Assembly (NCBI GenBank): GCA_018221025.1
Contig: JAAOXX010000008.1
Coordinates: forward strand, 1-16,576
Direction: 5' to 3'
Length of the DNA stretch: 16,576 nucleotides
Source of the DNA: Candidatus Altarchaeota archaeon
Lineage (GTDB): Archaea; SpSt-1190
In this document: positions 1-7,950 of the stretch, piece by piece
Position numbering within the stretch: position 1 is the stretch's first letter
How the letters are laid out: each line of letters starts with the position of its first letter
Position numbers and translations under genes: made by a program
Notes under the pieces: generated by a model
Seen by the model: the letters and a program-made list of their open reading frames with translations, nothing else
The model's database searches: none
Told to the model about the DNA's origin: nothing

Positions 1-1
1 T

Positions 2-91
2 AATTTGAAATCTACTCCCGATACCGTTCTAACCAGCCTGATAGGAAAATCCATTGCACGAAAAATAAGACATCATATTAAAAACCGTTGA
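2..91 (+). CDS. 3' end of an unidentified gene (partial)
   Basis: The frame is open from the window edge to a TGA at 89-91 and encodes 29 residues ending SIARKIRHHIKNR, a basic C-terminus. It stops 13 nt before the ahcY start, and the ahcY TATA box lies inside its last codons. Too little is visible to name a family. Because only about 30 codons are seen, chance openness cannot be excluded, but the tight junction with ahcY is typical of a real upstream gene. Confidence 0.45.
   Translation, partial: NLKSTPDTVLTSLIGKSIARKIRHHIKNR
75..84 (+). promoter_or_regulatory. TATA box of ahcY
   Basis: The run atattaaaaa is centred about 25 nt before the ahcY ATG. With the usual archaeal spacing, transcription would start at or very near the start codon. 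A weak purine-rich site (aaaagga) precedes the ATG, so a message from the upstream gene could also be translated. Confidence 0.5.
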
Positions 92-104
92 AAAAAGGAA
101 ATAG

Positions 105-1337
105 ATGTCAAGAATAAAGGACGCATCATTATCAAATAAGGGAAAACAACGAGTCGAATGGGCAAGAACTCAAATGAAGGTTCTTGAAAAAATTAGGAAG
201 CGATTTGATTTAGAAAAGCCATTCAGTGGAATGAGAATTGGGGCATGTATGCATGTAACGACAGAAACTGCAAATTTAATTTTATCACTTAAGGATGGCG
301 GAGCAGAAATAAGTCTTTCTGCAAGTAATCCACTCAGTACACAGGATGATGTTGCCGCATACCTAGTAAAAGAAGGAATTAATGTATTTGCAATTAGAGG
401 GGATTCCAGCGCAGAATATGCTCAAAATCTTGAAGACATCATAAAGGAGAGGCCCCAAATCATAATGGATGACGGATCTGATTTAACAGTTTCAATTCAT
501 AAAAACAAAGAAGCTCTGTCTAATGTTGTTGGTGGGACAGAAGAAACAACAACCGGAGTAATTAGGCTAAAGAGTATGCAAAAAGATGGCGAACTGAAGT
601 ATCCAGTCATTGCAGTTAATGATGCTATGACAAAGCAGATGTTCGATAATCGATATGGTACTGGTCAAAGCACAATTGATGGAATTATTCGGGCGACAAA
701 TATCCTAATTGCGGGAAAAACATTTGTTGTTGCTGGATATGGTTGGTGCAGTCGCGGAATTGCTACGAGGGCAAGGGGAATGGGAGCAAACGTCGTTGTA
801 ACTGAGGTTGACCCCATCAGGGCATTGGAAGCTGTAATGGATGGTTTCCGAGTTATGACAATGGTGGAGGCATCAAAATTAGGAGACTTATTTTCAACTG
901 CCACGGGTGACCGCGAAGTAATAAATGGGGAACATATTCAAAATATGAAGGACGGAGCAATCCTATCAAATTCAGGGCATTTCAATGTGGAAATTGATGT
1001 TGCATTCTTGGAAAAGTATCCAAAGAAAACCGTTCGAACAAATGTTGAAGAATATCTTGTTGACGGTAAGCGCATATACCTACTTGCACAAGGAAGGCTA
1101 GTCAATCTTGGGGCGGCTGAAGGTCATCCTGCAGCAGTAATGGATATGAGTTTTGCAGACCAAGCACTTGCCTGTGAATACATAATCAAGAATAAACTGA
1201 GCGCAGGGGTTCACAATTTGCCAGAAGAAATTGATAGAGAAATTGCCCGCACTAAACTTCAAACAATGGGCATTGAGATTGACAAATTAACAAAATCACA
1301 AGAAAAGTATCTCAGTAGCTGGAAAGAAGGAACTTAA
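105..1337 (+). CDS. ahcY: S-adenosylhomocysteine hydrolase (adenosylhomocysteinase)
   Basis: Cytosolic NAD-dependent enzyme that splits S-adenosylhomocysteine to homocysteine and adenosine, clearing the inhibitory product of methyltransferases. All family blocks are present in order: the substrate-site His with TTETA (50-55), SNPLSTQDD near 74-82, DDGSD (122-126), GGTEETTTG (143-151), VNDAMTK with the catalytic Lys about 177, the Rossmann loop GYGWCSRG (211-218), GHFNVEID, and the histidine block RLVNLGAAEGHPAAVMDMS. At 410 residues it ends in KLTKSQEKYLSSWKEGT and lacks the bacterial/eukaryotic PDHYRY tail, as usual for archaeal forms. In some methanogens this family prefers S-inosylhomocysteine; sequence alone does not settle which substrate is used here. 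The start is supported by the TATA spacing and the conserved N-terminus. Confidence 0.97.
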   Translation: MSRIKDASLSNKGKQRVEWARTQMKVLEKIRKRFDLEKPFSGMRIGACMHVTTETANLILSLKDGGAEISLSASNPLSTQDDVAAYLVKEGINVFAIRGDSSAEYAQNLEDIIKERPQIIMDDGSDLTVSIHKNKEALSNVVGGTEETTTGVIRLKSMQKDGELKYPVIAVNDAMTKQMFDNRYGTGQSTIDGIIRATNILIAGKTFVVAGYGWCSRGIATRARGMGANVVVTEVDPIRALEAVMDGFRVMTMVEASKLGDLFSTATGDREVINGEHIQNMKDGAILSNSGHFNVEIDVAFLEKYPKKTVRTNVEEYLVDGKRIYLLAQGRLVNLGAAEGHPAAVMDMSFADQALACEYIIKNKLSAGVHNLPEEIDREIARTKLQTMGIEIDKLTKSQEKYLSSWKEGT

Positions 1338-1345
1338 GCTCATAA

Positions 1346-1378
1346 AATAACTATCCCAGAGTTATTAAAGGACTTTTT
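1346..1378 (+). terminator. Hairpin plus T-run between ahcY and minD
   Basis: A perfect 7-bp inverted repeat, aataact (1346-1352) and agttatt (1360-1366) with a 7-nt loop, begins about 9 nt after the ahcY stop and is followed by TTTTT at 1374-1378. It could end ahcY transcription. It also abuts the minD TATA-like element, so an operator role is an alternative. Confidence 0.4.
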
Positions 1379-1381
1379 AAC
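1373..1381 (+). promoter_or_regulatory. TATA-like element of minD
   Basis: The element ctttttaac is centred about 24 nt before the GTG start, and no Shine-Dalgarno site lies between them. This fits a leaderless transcript. The match to a TATA box is weaker than at the other promoters here. Confidence 0.4.
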
Positions 1382-1400
1382 GCAGAGTAATTAGACTTAT

Positions 1401-2156
1401 GTGAGAATCATAGCCTTAACCGCTGGGAAGGGTGGAGTTGGTAAAACCACATTAACTGCGAACCTCGGGGTTTCACTCACTAAAATGGGCTTTAAGACAT
1501 GTGTACTCGATGCGAACTTTACAGCTCCGGACCTTGGTACACATTTTGGTCTGAATCCAGATACAACAATTTGGGACGTCCTCAATAGTAAAGAGCCAAT
1601 TGAACATGCAATATATGGGCATGATTGCGGCTTGCACATAATTCCAGGAAGTACTGGTGTTGAGGATTTCAGGAAGGACATTTACAAACGATTAAAGCGA
1701 AAAATAAGAAACCTAAAATATGATTTTCTATTGATTGACACGCCTCCGGGATTGGGAGACGACGCTATTTCAGCATTAACGCCGGCAAAGGAAGTAATCA
1801 TTGTTGCGAATCCTGAATGGACATCGCTCAGCAATGCATACAGAGTCTATCAAATTGCAAAGAAAATGAAAAAACAAGTAGTTGGGATGGTATTGAACCG
1901 TCAACTTGTTCATGAGTATGAACCGGATGGATTGATGATAAAAAAATTTACAGGACTAAATGTTATTGGAGAAATTCCTGAAGACATAGTTGTGAGAAAA
2001 AGTATTGCAGTTCAGAGTCCAGTAACACTCTCATATCCAGAATCTAAAGCTGCAAAAGAATTAGAAAGAATTTCTGCGTTAATTGGAGGAATTGATTATA
2101 AGAGTTCAAAAGGATGGTTCCACAATCTAATGAAATTCATTGGAATGACAGTTTGA
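1401..2156 (+). CDS. minD: MinD/ParA-family ATPase with membrane-targeting tail
   Basis: Deviant Walker A P-loop ATPase of the MinD/ParA family. The N-terminus carries KGGVGKTT (10-17) with the signature lysine; switch I/A' region VLDANFTAPDLG follows near 35-46, and Walker B FLLIDTPPGLGDDA lies near 109-122. The last 14 residues (238-251), GWFHNLMKFIGMTV, have the spacing of aromatic, hydrophobic and lysine residues seen in MinD amphipathic membrane-targeting sequences, so the ATP-bound dimer probably binds the membrane. Archaea usually lack MinC/MinE; their MinD homologues position division, chemotaxis or archaellum components, so the actual cargo is unknown. The GTG start fits the upstream TATA-like element. 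The gene ends 1 nt from the end of rpoL on the other strand. Family is certain; role is inferred. Confidence 0.9.
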   Translation: MRIIALTAGKGGVGKTTLTANLGVSLTKMGFKTCVLDANFTAPDLGTHFGLNPDTTIWDVLNSKEPIEHAIYGHDCGLHIIPGSTGVEDFRKDIYKRLKRKIRNLKYDFLLIDTPPGLGDDAISALTPAKEVIIVANPEWTSLSNAYRVYQIAKKMKKQVVGMVLNRQLVHEYEPDGLMIKKFTGLNVIGEIPEDIVVRKSIAVQSPVTLSYPESKAAKELERISALIGGIDYKSSKGWFHNLMKFIGMTV

Positions 2157-2157
2157 A

Positions 2158-2409
2158 TTAAGAGAATGCCTTCTCTACATCTTTTGAGAGCTTCACAATA
2201 TTTTTTGAAACCTTCTGAAGAGCCGTTTTTGGATTCTTAGAAATAATTTTTACAATCGGGTTTCCCAATAGTGGGTGATTTATCTTGTAGGTAGCCTCAG
2301 CACCATTTGACCACGAAAGTTCCCTTATTAGATTTGCAAGAGTGTGGTCCTCACCAATCAATTGGAATTCCAACATACCCGTTGCCTTAGAGACTCTCTT
2401 TATATCCAT
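2158..2409 (-). CDS. rpoL: DNA-directed RNA polymerase subunit L
   Basis: Small subunit that pairs with RpoD in the assembly platform of archaeal RNA polymerase (counterpart of eukaryotic Rpb11 and related to the bacterial alpha N-terminal domain). The family core is clear: MLEFQLIGEDHTLANLIRE, then a divergent stretch, then YKINHPLLGNPIVKI and a C-terminal lysine-rich helix. I chose the ATG at 2409 (83 residues). The frame is open up to a GTG at 2439, but the ten extra residues match nothing in the family, and a TATA-like gttaaaaa lies 25 nt before 2409, so the GTG would sit upstream of the predicted transcript start. It is convergent with minD and divergent from the RPA-like gene. Confidence 0.93.
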   Translation of the reverse strand: MDIKRVSKATGMLEFQLIGEDHTLANLIRELSWSNGAEATYKINHPLLGNPIVKIISKNPKTALQKVSKNIVKLSKDVEKAFS

Positions 2410-2429
2410 GTTTAAGACAAGAATGTTGG

Positions 2430-2437
2430 TTTTTAAC
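2430..2437 (-). promoter_or_regulatory. TATA-like element of rpoL
   Basis: On the minus strand gttaaaaa is centred 25 nt before the rpoL ATG at 2409. This supports the shorter rpoL start and a leaderless transcript. A second A/T element at 2451-2462 could also serve the minus strand, giving a leader of about 20 nt. Confidence 0.4.
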
Positions 2438-2450
2438 ACTTGTCATCCTC

Positions 2451-2462
2451 AAAAATATAAAT
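2451..2462 (+). promoter_or_regulatory. TATA box of the RPA-like gene
   Basis: The run aaaaatataaat is centred about 24 nt before the GTG at 2482, with no Shine-Dalgarno site between. The near-symmetric A/T sequence lies in the 72-bp divergent gap with rpoL and may be read in both directions. Confidence 0.6.
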
Positions 2463-2481
2463 CCCTAAGCATTGATTTAGA

Positions 2482-3021
2482 GTGGGGCTTCCAACTACAA
2501 AAACTAGTATTGATGCGATTCTCTCCGGATTCACTGGTGCAGAAACCGTATCACTCGTAATAGAGGGAAAGCCAGTAACACGAATACGTATAATGGGGAG
2601 GGTTGTTGATACATTCCTAAATGGCGAAGGGAACTATGCAAGCATTACTATTGATGATGAAACGGCAACAATAAGGGCGAAGTTTTTCGCACAGAATATG
2701 TCCGACTTCAAAAAAATTCAAATGGGTGACTTGGTTGATTTAACAGGCAGAGTAAAAAAATTTCAAGATGAAGTTCATATAATTACTGATGCAGTTGCTG
2801 TTTTTGATAATGTGAATTGGGGACTACTGAGAAAATTGGAACTATCAAATCCCGATGATGGATTGGAAAAGGAAATTTTGGGGGCAATAAAGTCCGGAAC
2901 AATTACAAGAAAGGAATTGGAAACCAAGTTTGGGGAGTCCGTAGTTGAAACTCTCGGAGTTTTGATGAATAAGGGTGAAGTCTATGAATCGTCCCCAAGC
3001 AAATACTCGTGCGTTGAGTGA
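2482..3021 (+). CDS. OB-fold single-strand DNA-binding protein, RPA32-like
   Basis: Probable single-stranded DNA-binding protein. Residues about 30-110 form an OB-fold of the tRNA-anticodon/RPA2 type: TRIRIMGRVVDTF, NYASITIDDETATIRAKFF, a loop, then GDLVDLTGRVKKF and EVHIITDAV, the five-strand pattern. Residues about 125-178 look like a small winged-helix domain ending in a predicted turn and VYES. OB-fold plus C-terminal winged helix is the layout of RPA32/RPA2, which recruits repair proteins through the winged helix. No zinc finger is present, unlike many archaeal RPA large subunits. It has its own promoter and a GTG start and lies just upstream of leuS, which has a separate promoter. Partner subunits are not in the window. 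The fold is confident; the exact RPA role is inferred. Confidence 0.8.
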   Translation: MGLPTTKTSIDAILSGFTGAETVSLVIEGKPVTRIRIMGRVVDTFLNGEGNYASITIDDETATIRAKFFAQNMSDFKKIQMGDLVDLTGRVKKFQDEVHIITDAVAVFDNVNWGLLRKLELSNPDDGLEKEILGAIKSGTITRKELETKFGESVVETLGVLMNKGEVYESSPSKYSCVE

Positions 3022-3023
3022 TT

Positions 3024-3036
3024 GATATTTATAATT
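3024..3036 (+). promoter_or_regulatory. TATA box of leuS
   Basis: The run gatatttataatt starts just after the preceding stop and is centred 26 nt before the leuS ATG. No Shine-Dalgarno site is visible, so a leaderless message is likely. Confidence 0.6.
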
Positions 3037-3055
3037 GTAGGTACCAAGAGAACTT

Positions 3056-5842
3056 ATGAAGTGGAAGAGCTACGAGGCAAAGTGGCAGAAGAAATGGGAA
3101 AAACAGGGTGTTTTTGTCCCATCACTTGACTCAAAAAAAAAGTTTTTCCTAACCATACCCTATCCATATACTAGTGGGGCTTTGCACATAGGCCACGGCA
3201 GAACATTTACACTCGGGGATATAATTGCACGATTTAAGCGCCATCAAGGATATACTGTGTTATTTCCAATGGCTTTCCACATCTCAGGCTCACCAATTCT
3301 AAGTATAAGCGACAAAATTGCAAAAGAAGATGTACGAACCATTAGATTGTATTTGGAGTATTTGAGAATTTATGAAACTCCTGAAAATGCAGAAAAAATA
3401 ATTACAACATTCACCGACCCAAAAAAAGTTGCAAAGTATTTTGCAGGAAAAATAAGTCAGGACTTCAAATCAATTGGATACAGCATCGATTGGACTCGTG
3501 AGTTTAATACTGGTGAAGAGAGGTATAATAAGTTTGTAGAATGGCAATATCACCAATTGAAAGAGAAAGGAGTCTTAGTCCAAGGTAAGTATCCCATTCT
3601 TTGGAGTTTAGAAGTTGGTCAACCTGTAGGAGAAGACGATATTGCCGATGGGGACACAGACAAGGTTACAATAACTGAATTCAATATGATTAAGTTTCCA
3701 TTCGATGGTGAATTCTTAGTAGCAGCATCATTGAGGCCAGAAACCATATTTGGGACAACCAACTTGTGGGTCAATCCTAAAGGAATATATGTTCGAACAA
3801 AAGTGGATGGGGAAACTTGGCTAATCAGTAGAGAGGCTGCCGAAAAGCTTAGAGTTCAAGGACACGAAGTTGATGTTAGCAAAGACTTTAGGGGGCGGGA
3901 AATTGTTGGGAGGTTTGCACAGAATCCGCTTACTGGAGAAAAACTACCAGTACTTCCTGCACACTTTGTTGACCTAGATAATGGAACTGGAGTTGTTTAT
4001 GCAGTTCCGGCACATGCACCATACGATTATCAGGCACTTTGTGACTTATCCAATCACGAAAGACTTGGAAATCTCGTGGATATCAACCAGCTCCCAGTCA
4101 TCATCAATATTCCTGGATACTCCGTTCCAGCAAAAGAAGTGAATGAGCTCCACGGAATTAAAGACCAAAAGGACAGTAGGCTCGAAGCTATTACAAAGGA
4201 ACTGTATAAAACTGAATTTTATTCCGGTCTATTAAATAATAAATGTGGTAAATTTTCGGGGCTTAGGGTTTCTGAAGCTAAAGACAAAGTTCGGGATAAA
4301 CTTCGCAAAGACAAAGTTTCGAGTACACTGTATGAGACAAGCAGAAAGGCAATCACAAGAAGTAAAAACAAGGTAGTGGTATCCGTTATTGACGACCAGT
4401 GGTTTATTGATTATAGTAATAAAGAATGGAAGAAGAAAGGAACCAAGTGGATTAAAAGAATGGAAATAATTCCTGAAAAATACCGCAAATGGTTTTTGGA
4501 TACAATTGAATGGTTGGACAAGAGACCGTGCGCAAGAAAAAGAGGTTTAGGAACTAAGTTCCCATTTGATAAGGATTGGATTATTGAACCTTTATCCGAT
4601 AGCACAATTTATATGGCATTTTACACAATTGCAAAGTATCTCAAAGACTTGTCTCCAGACAGCATGAAACTCGAATTATTTGATTTTGTTTTCCTTGGAA
4701 CGGGTTCTTTGGAAAGTGTAGTAAAAACAACGGGAATCAAGAGGGATACAATTGAAACTATGCGAAAAGAATTCTTAGAATGGTATCCTAATGACTTACG
4801 GCATACTGCCCCGGCACACGTGAGCAATCACCTAACGTTTTTCATAATGCACCACATTGCAATCTTTGACCCGAAGTATTGGCCGAAGGGAATTAGTTTG
4901 AATGAGGTGCTTATTCGAGAGGGGGTCAAGATGAGTAAGAGTAAAGGGAATGTCATTACACTTGCTCATGTTGCAGAAAAATATGGTTCGGACTTATACA
5001 GATTGTATGTTGCAAGTTCAGCAGAACTCGATGCCGTCATTGATTGGCGTGAGAGAGATGTTCAAGGAGTAAGTAGTAAACTAAGCAAATTTATTGATAT
5101 AATTGAAAAAGGTGCGAAAGCCGAGGAGGGTGAACTAGAATTAGTGGATGAATGGTTCCTTTCCAAGTTTTACATATCTTTGAAATCTGCAACAAAACAT
5201 ATGGAGGATTTGAAGTTTAGAGATGCGATAGTTGATTTAATGTTCAAAACCTTGAATGATTTTAAGTGGCTTGAGAGGAGGAGCAAGAATCCATTTGGAA
5301 CAGTAAAGAGAATACTGAAGACATGGTTAATCGCATTGGCACCAGTAATTCCACACACGGCTGAAGAATATTGGCCAACTCTTGGAGGCGAGGGTTTTGC
5401 ATCACTGGCACCTTGGCCGTCAATTAGTGAAAAGCCAAATATCAGTGCTGTTACAAAAGAAGAATTTGTAAGAAGTGTTCTTAATCAAGTTAGAGATATT
5501 TCAAAGCTTGCAGATAAAAAACCGACACGGGTTTTTCTGTATATTGCAGATAAGTGGAAATATAGGGCGCTCGAGGCAGTAATAAAAGAAAAGGAACGGG
5601 CCATGAAATCAGTTGGACAATTTGAAAATAAAGAAGCCGCATCAAAAGTAATTCAAAGTCTAATCAAGGGAAGAATTTGGGAGAAATTTTCAGAAGCAGT
5701 TGATGAAGAAGCAACACTCAAAGACGCAATAAAGGCACTGGAAGAAGAGTTGGGTGCAAAGGTAGAAATCAATTCTAAAAGAGATCCACTAAAAAAGAAA
5801 GATAGGGCAATGCCATTTAGACCTGCAATTTACCTTGAGTGA
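3056..5842 (+). CDS. leuS: Leucyl-tRNA synthetase, archaeal type
   Basis: Class Ia synthetase that activates leucine and charges tRNA-Leu. HIGH is intact at 44-47 within PYPYTSGALHIGHGR, and KMSKS is intact at 625-629. The inserted CP1 editing domain carries LRPETIFGTTNLWV (about 226-239) and GTGVVYAVPAHAPYDY (about 311-326), the blocks that hydrolyse mischarged tRNA; PYDY rather than bacterial PDDY is the archaeal/eukaryotic form. An anticodon-binding helical domain follows KMSKS, then a charged C-terminal extension ending PFRPAIYLE. At 928 residues it is full length for an archaeal LeuRS. The stop overlaps a possible GTG of the next gene and lies 5 nt before its likely ATG, so the two are probably cotranscribed. 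Confidence 0.97.
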   Translation: MKWKSYEAKWQKKWEKQGVFVPSLDSKKKFFLTIPYPYTSGALHIGHGRTFTLGDIIARFKRHQGYTVLFPMAFHISGSPILSISDKIAKEDVRTIRLYLEYLRIYETPENAEKIITTFTDPKKVAKYFAGKISQDFKSIGYSIDWTREFNTGEERYNKFVEWQYHQLKEKGVLVQGKYPILWSLEVGQPVGEDDIADGDTDKVTITEFNMIKFPFDGEFLVAASLRPETIFGTTNLWVNPKGIYVRTKVDGETWLISREAAEKLRVQGHEVDVSKDFRGREIVGRFAQNPLTGEKLPVLPAHFVDLDNGTGVVYAVPAHAPYDYQALCDLSNHERLGNLVDINQLPVIINIPGYSVPAKEVNELHGIKDQKDSRLEAITKELYKTEFYSGLLNNKCGKFSGLRVSEAKDKVRDKLRKDKVSSTLYETSRKAITRSKNKVVVSVIDDQWFIDYSNKEWKKKGTKWIKRMEIIPEKYRKWFLDTIEWLDKRPCARKRGLGTKFPFDKDWIIEPLSDSTIYMAFYTIAKYLKDLSPDSMKLELFDFVFLGTGSLESVVKTTGIKRDTIETMRKEFLEWYPNDLRHTAPAHVSNHLTFFIMHHIAIFDPKYWPKGISLNEVLIREGVKMSKSKGNVITLAHVAEKYGSDLYRLYVASSAELDAVIDWRERDVQGVSSKLSKFIDIIEKGAKAEEGELELVDEWFLSKFYISLKSATKHMEDLKFRDAIVDLMFKTLNDFKWLERRSKNPFGTVKRILKTWLIALAPVIPHTAEEYWPTLGGEGFASLAPWPSISEKPNISAVTKEEFVRSVLNQVRDISKLADKKPTRVFLYIADKWKYRALEAVIKEKERAMKSVGQFENKEAASKVIQSLIKGRIWEKFSEAVDEEATLKDAIKALEEELGAKVEINSKRDPLKKKDRAMPFRPAIYLE

Positions 5843-5847
5843 AAAAC

Positions 5848-6489
5848 ATGAAAGCTGTCATATTTGATATGGATGGAGTTTTGGCAAATACACAAAAAAT
5901 CCATGCACGTGTTGAATCAGAATTATTCAAAGAAATTGGAATCAACCTATCCCCTCGAGAACTGACTCGACGATTTTCTGGAATGGATTTCAAAGAACAA
6001 GTCAAAGTAATTACAAAGGAGACTGGAATCAAAGTGGATTTCAAAAAATTTAGTTCTGAAAAATACAGTAGGTATGTGAAGGAATTGGAAAAAGGAATTG
6101 ATGAAGTAAAGGGGGCAGTGAAATTAGTCCAATGGTTGTATTCACGAGGGGTTCCTATAGTAATTGCAACTTCAAACCATCGTATTCCAACTCAACTTGT
6201 TATTGAAAGACTTGGTCTTTCTAAATTCATAAAAAATATAGTAACGGGTGAAGATATTGAAAATGGAAAACCAAGTCCAGATATCTTTTTGAAATCGGCG
6301 TCAATAATTGAGACTGAACCAGTGGATTGTGTAGTTATTGAAGACGGAGTTAGTGGAATTGAGGGGGCAAAAAAAGCAGGCATGATAAGTGTTGGTTTTG
6401 GTAGTGATGTGAAGAGCATTGGGGATTTTTCTGCCAATACAATGAATGGTGTCCGATGCATCCTGAAAGAATTGTTCGCTATGTCATAG
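5848..6489 (+). CDS. HAD-superfamily phosphatase, beta-phosphoglucomutase-like
   Basis: HAD hydrolase of subfamily IA with the small helical cap used by phosphoglycolate phosphatase and beta-phosphoglucomutase relatives. With the ATG at 5848 (213 residues) it begins MKAVIFDMDGV, giving nucleophile D7 and acid/base D9. Motif II is IATSN, motif III the lysine in NGKPSPDIFL, and motif IV the acidic pair in VIEDGVSGIEGAKKAGM. The cap (about 15-85) determines substrate, which cannot be read here; phosphosugars or phosphoglycolate are typical. A GTG at 5839 would add three residues and overlap the leuS stop, but the motif begins cleanly at the ATG. The end overlaps the convergent guaB gene by 11 bp. 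It is probably expressed with leuS, though no functional link is evident. Confidence 0.88.
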   Translation: MKAVIFDMDGVLANTQKIHARVESELFKEIGINLSPRELTRRFSGMDFKEQVKVITKETGIKVDFKKFSSEKYSRYVKELEKGIDEVKGAVKLVQWLYSRGVPIVIATSNHRIPTQLVIERLGLSKFIKNIVTGEDIENGKPSPDIFLKSASIIETEPVDCVVIEDGVSGIEGAKKAGMISVGFGSDVKSIGDFSANTMNGVRCILKELFAMS

Positions 6490-7897
6490 TTAGATCTTTT
6501 AGTAATCCTTCTTTGATTGAATTAACTCTAATAAATTCGGCCTTTGCAGAAAGCTCAGAAATACTTCTCGAACCCGAATAACTCATGCCACTCCTGAGAC
6601 CGCCAATTAGTTGCGAAAGCATTTCCGAAACTGTCCCCCGGTAAGGAATCATTGCTTCAATTCCTTCAGCAGCATAGTCAGTAAAGTCACTTTCAATGTC
6701 GGAGCCTTCTCTAATACGCTTGTTAATATTGGTCCCAACAGAAGCCATGCCACTGTAAACCTTGTATTTTTTTCCATTTCGGAACACGGAAGTACCCGGA
6801 CTCTCATAGGTCCCAGCAAGTAACCCACCCACCATTACTGTATTTGCCCCTGCAGCAAGCGCTTTGACTATGTCTCCAGAACTCTTAATTCCCCCGTCTG
6901 AAATTACAGGTATACCTTCTTTCTTGGCAATAGAGTAAGCATCCATTATTGCCGTTATTTGGGGAACTCCAGCTCCTGCAACAATTCGAGTAGTACAAAT
7001 TGAACCACTCCCTATCCCAATTTTCAGCGAATCAACACCAGCACTAATTAGGTCTTTTGCACCAGATGCAGTTGCAATATTCCCAGCAATAATTTGAACC
7101 TTGTCTCCAAGTTCGTCTCGAAGTTCTCTAACTGCGCGCAAAGACATGTCCGTATGTCCATGAGCTACATCAACGCAAATTATGTCAACCCCTGCATCAA
7201 CGAGTGCAGTGGCCCTCTCAAGATGGTCCTTAACACCAACGGAGGCTCCAACTCGGAGGCGTCCTTTTTTGTCTTTCGTAGCATATGGGTAATTCTCTTG
7301 GTTAATCAGGTCTTTAACAACAATTAGACCTTTGATTACATCGCCATCAACCAGCGGAATTTTCTCAACCTTGTATTTTTTCCAGATTTTTTTAACTTCA
7401 TCCACACTGGTTTTCAAGGGGGCAGTTACCAATTCAGTTTGAGGTGTCATAATATCTTCAACCAATTCTGTAGGTTCAGTAAAGAGCAAGTCTCGCCTAG
7501 TTACAATGCCAACTAATTTTTTATTTTCTTCAACGAGCAATCCTCCTACTTTAAGAGTTTTCATTAAGTCCCTCACTTGACCAACAGTTGCAGTTCGTTT
7601 GATCGTATATGGTTTTTCAATTACCGTATTTTCTGCTCGTTTCACCGCCTTAACTTTTTCTACCTCTTCTTCAAGAGTCATAAAACGGTGTATCAATCCC
7701 AAGCCTCCATGTCTGGCCATTTCAATTGCCATTCGCGATTCAGTAACATTCATCATATTTGAAGAAATGAGTGGGATGTGGAGCTTAATCTTCTTGGTAA
7801 GAAGACTACTAATATCAATATCTTTTCTAGAACCAAGAGGAAATTTTTTTGGAACAAGGAGGACGTCATCGAACCCAAGACCCCTGCGTATATTCAT
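6479..7897 (-). CDS. guaB: IMP dehydrogenase / GMP reductase family enzyme with CBS pair
   Basis: TIM-barrel purine nucleotide oxidoreductase. The barrel starts GLGFDDVLLVPKK and SSNMMNVTE; a CBS pair is inserted at about residues 88-205 (two copies ending VGIVTRRDLL and KGLIVVKDL). The catalytic loop is GIGSGSICTTRIVAGAGVPQ with C301, then PVISDGGIKSSGDIVKALAAGA. These are IMP dehydrogenase features (IMP to XMP, guanine synthesis). Oddly, the flap between GMAS (383-386) and EGIEAMIPYRG (411-421) lacks the Arg-Tyr dyad of IMP dehydrogenases, and the tail GGLRSGMSYSGSRSISEL...FIRV recalls GMP reductases, so direction of reaction is uncertain. I chose the ATG at 7897 (472 residues): the outer ATG at 7909 lies only about 10 nt from the TATA box. 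Confidence 0.88.
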   Translation of the reverse strand: MNIRRGLGFDDVLLVPKKFPLGSRKDIDISSLLTKKIKLHIPLISSNMMNVTESRMAIEMARHGGLGLIHRFMTLEEEVEKVKAVKRAENTVIEKPYTIKRTATVGQVRDLMKTLKVGGLLVEENKKLVGIVTRRDLLFTEPTELVEDIMTPQTELVTAPLKTSVDEVKKIWKKYKVEKIPLVDGDVIKGLIVVKDLINQENYPYATKDKKGRLRVGASVGVKDHLERATALVDAGVDIICVDVAHGHTDMSLRAVRELRDELGDKVQIIAGNIATASGAKDLISAGVDSLKIGIGSGSICTTRIVAGAGVPQITAIMDAYSIAKKEGIPVISDGGIKSSGDIVKALAAGANTVMVGGLLAGTYESPGTSVFRNGKKYKVYSGMASVGTNINKRIREGSDIESDFTDYAAEGIEAMIPYRGTVSEMLSQLIGGLRSGMSYSGSRSISELSAKAEFIRVNSIKEGLLKDLTMT

Positions 7898-7913
7898 ATA
7901 GTAATACATGGGG

Positions 7914-7925
7914 AATAAATAAAGA
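7914..7925 (-). promoter_or_regulatory. TATA box of guaB
   Basis: On the minus strand the run ctttatttatt is centred about 22-24 nt before the ATG at 7897. It decides between the two nearby ATGs, because transcription would begin after the outer one. No Shine-Dalgarno site precedes either ATG. Confidence 0.5.
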
Positions 7926-7950
7926 ACTCATTTGGAATTTTTTTAATTTG

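Noticed and set aside
2410..2439. GTG at 2439 as the rpoL start
   Set aside because: The added residues do not match RpoL, and the TATA-like element 25 nt before the ATG at 2409 would place the transcript start after the GTG.
7094..7901. Several plus-strand frames opposite guaB
   Set aside because: They are antisense shadows of a well-conserved enzyme, with no family motifs.
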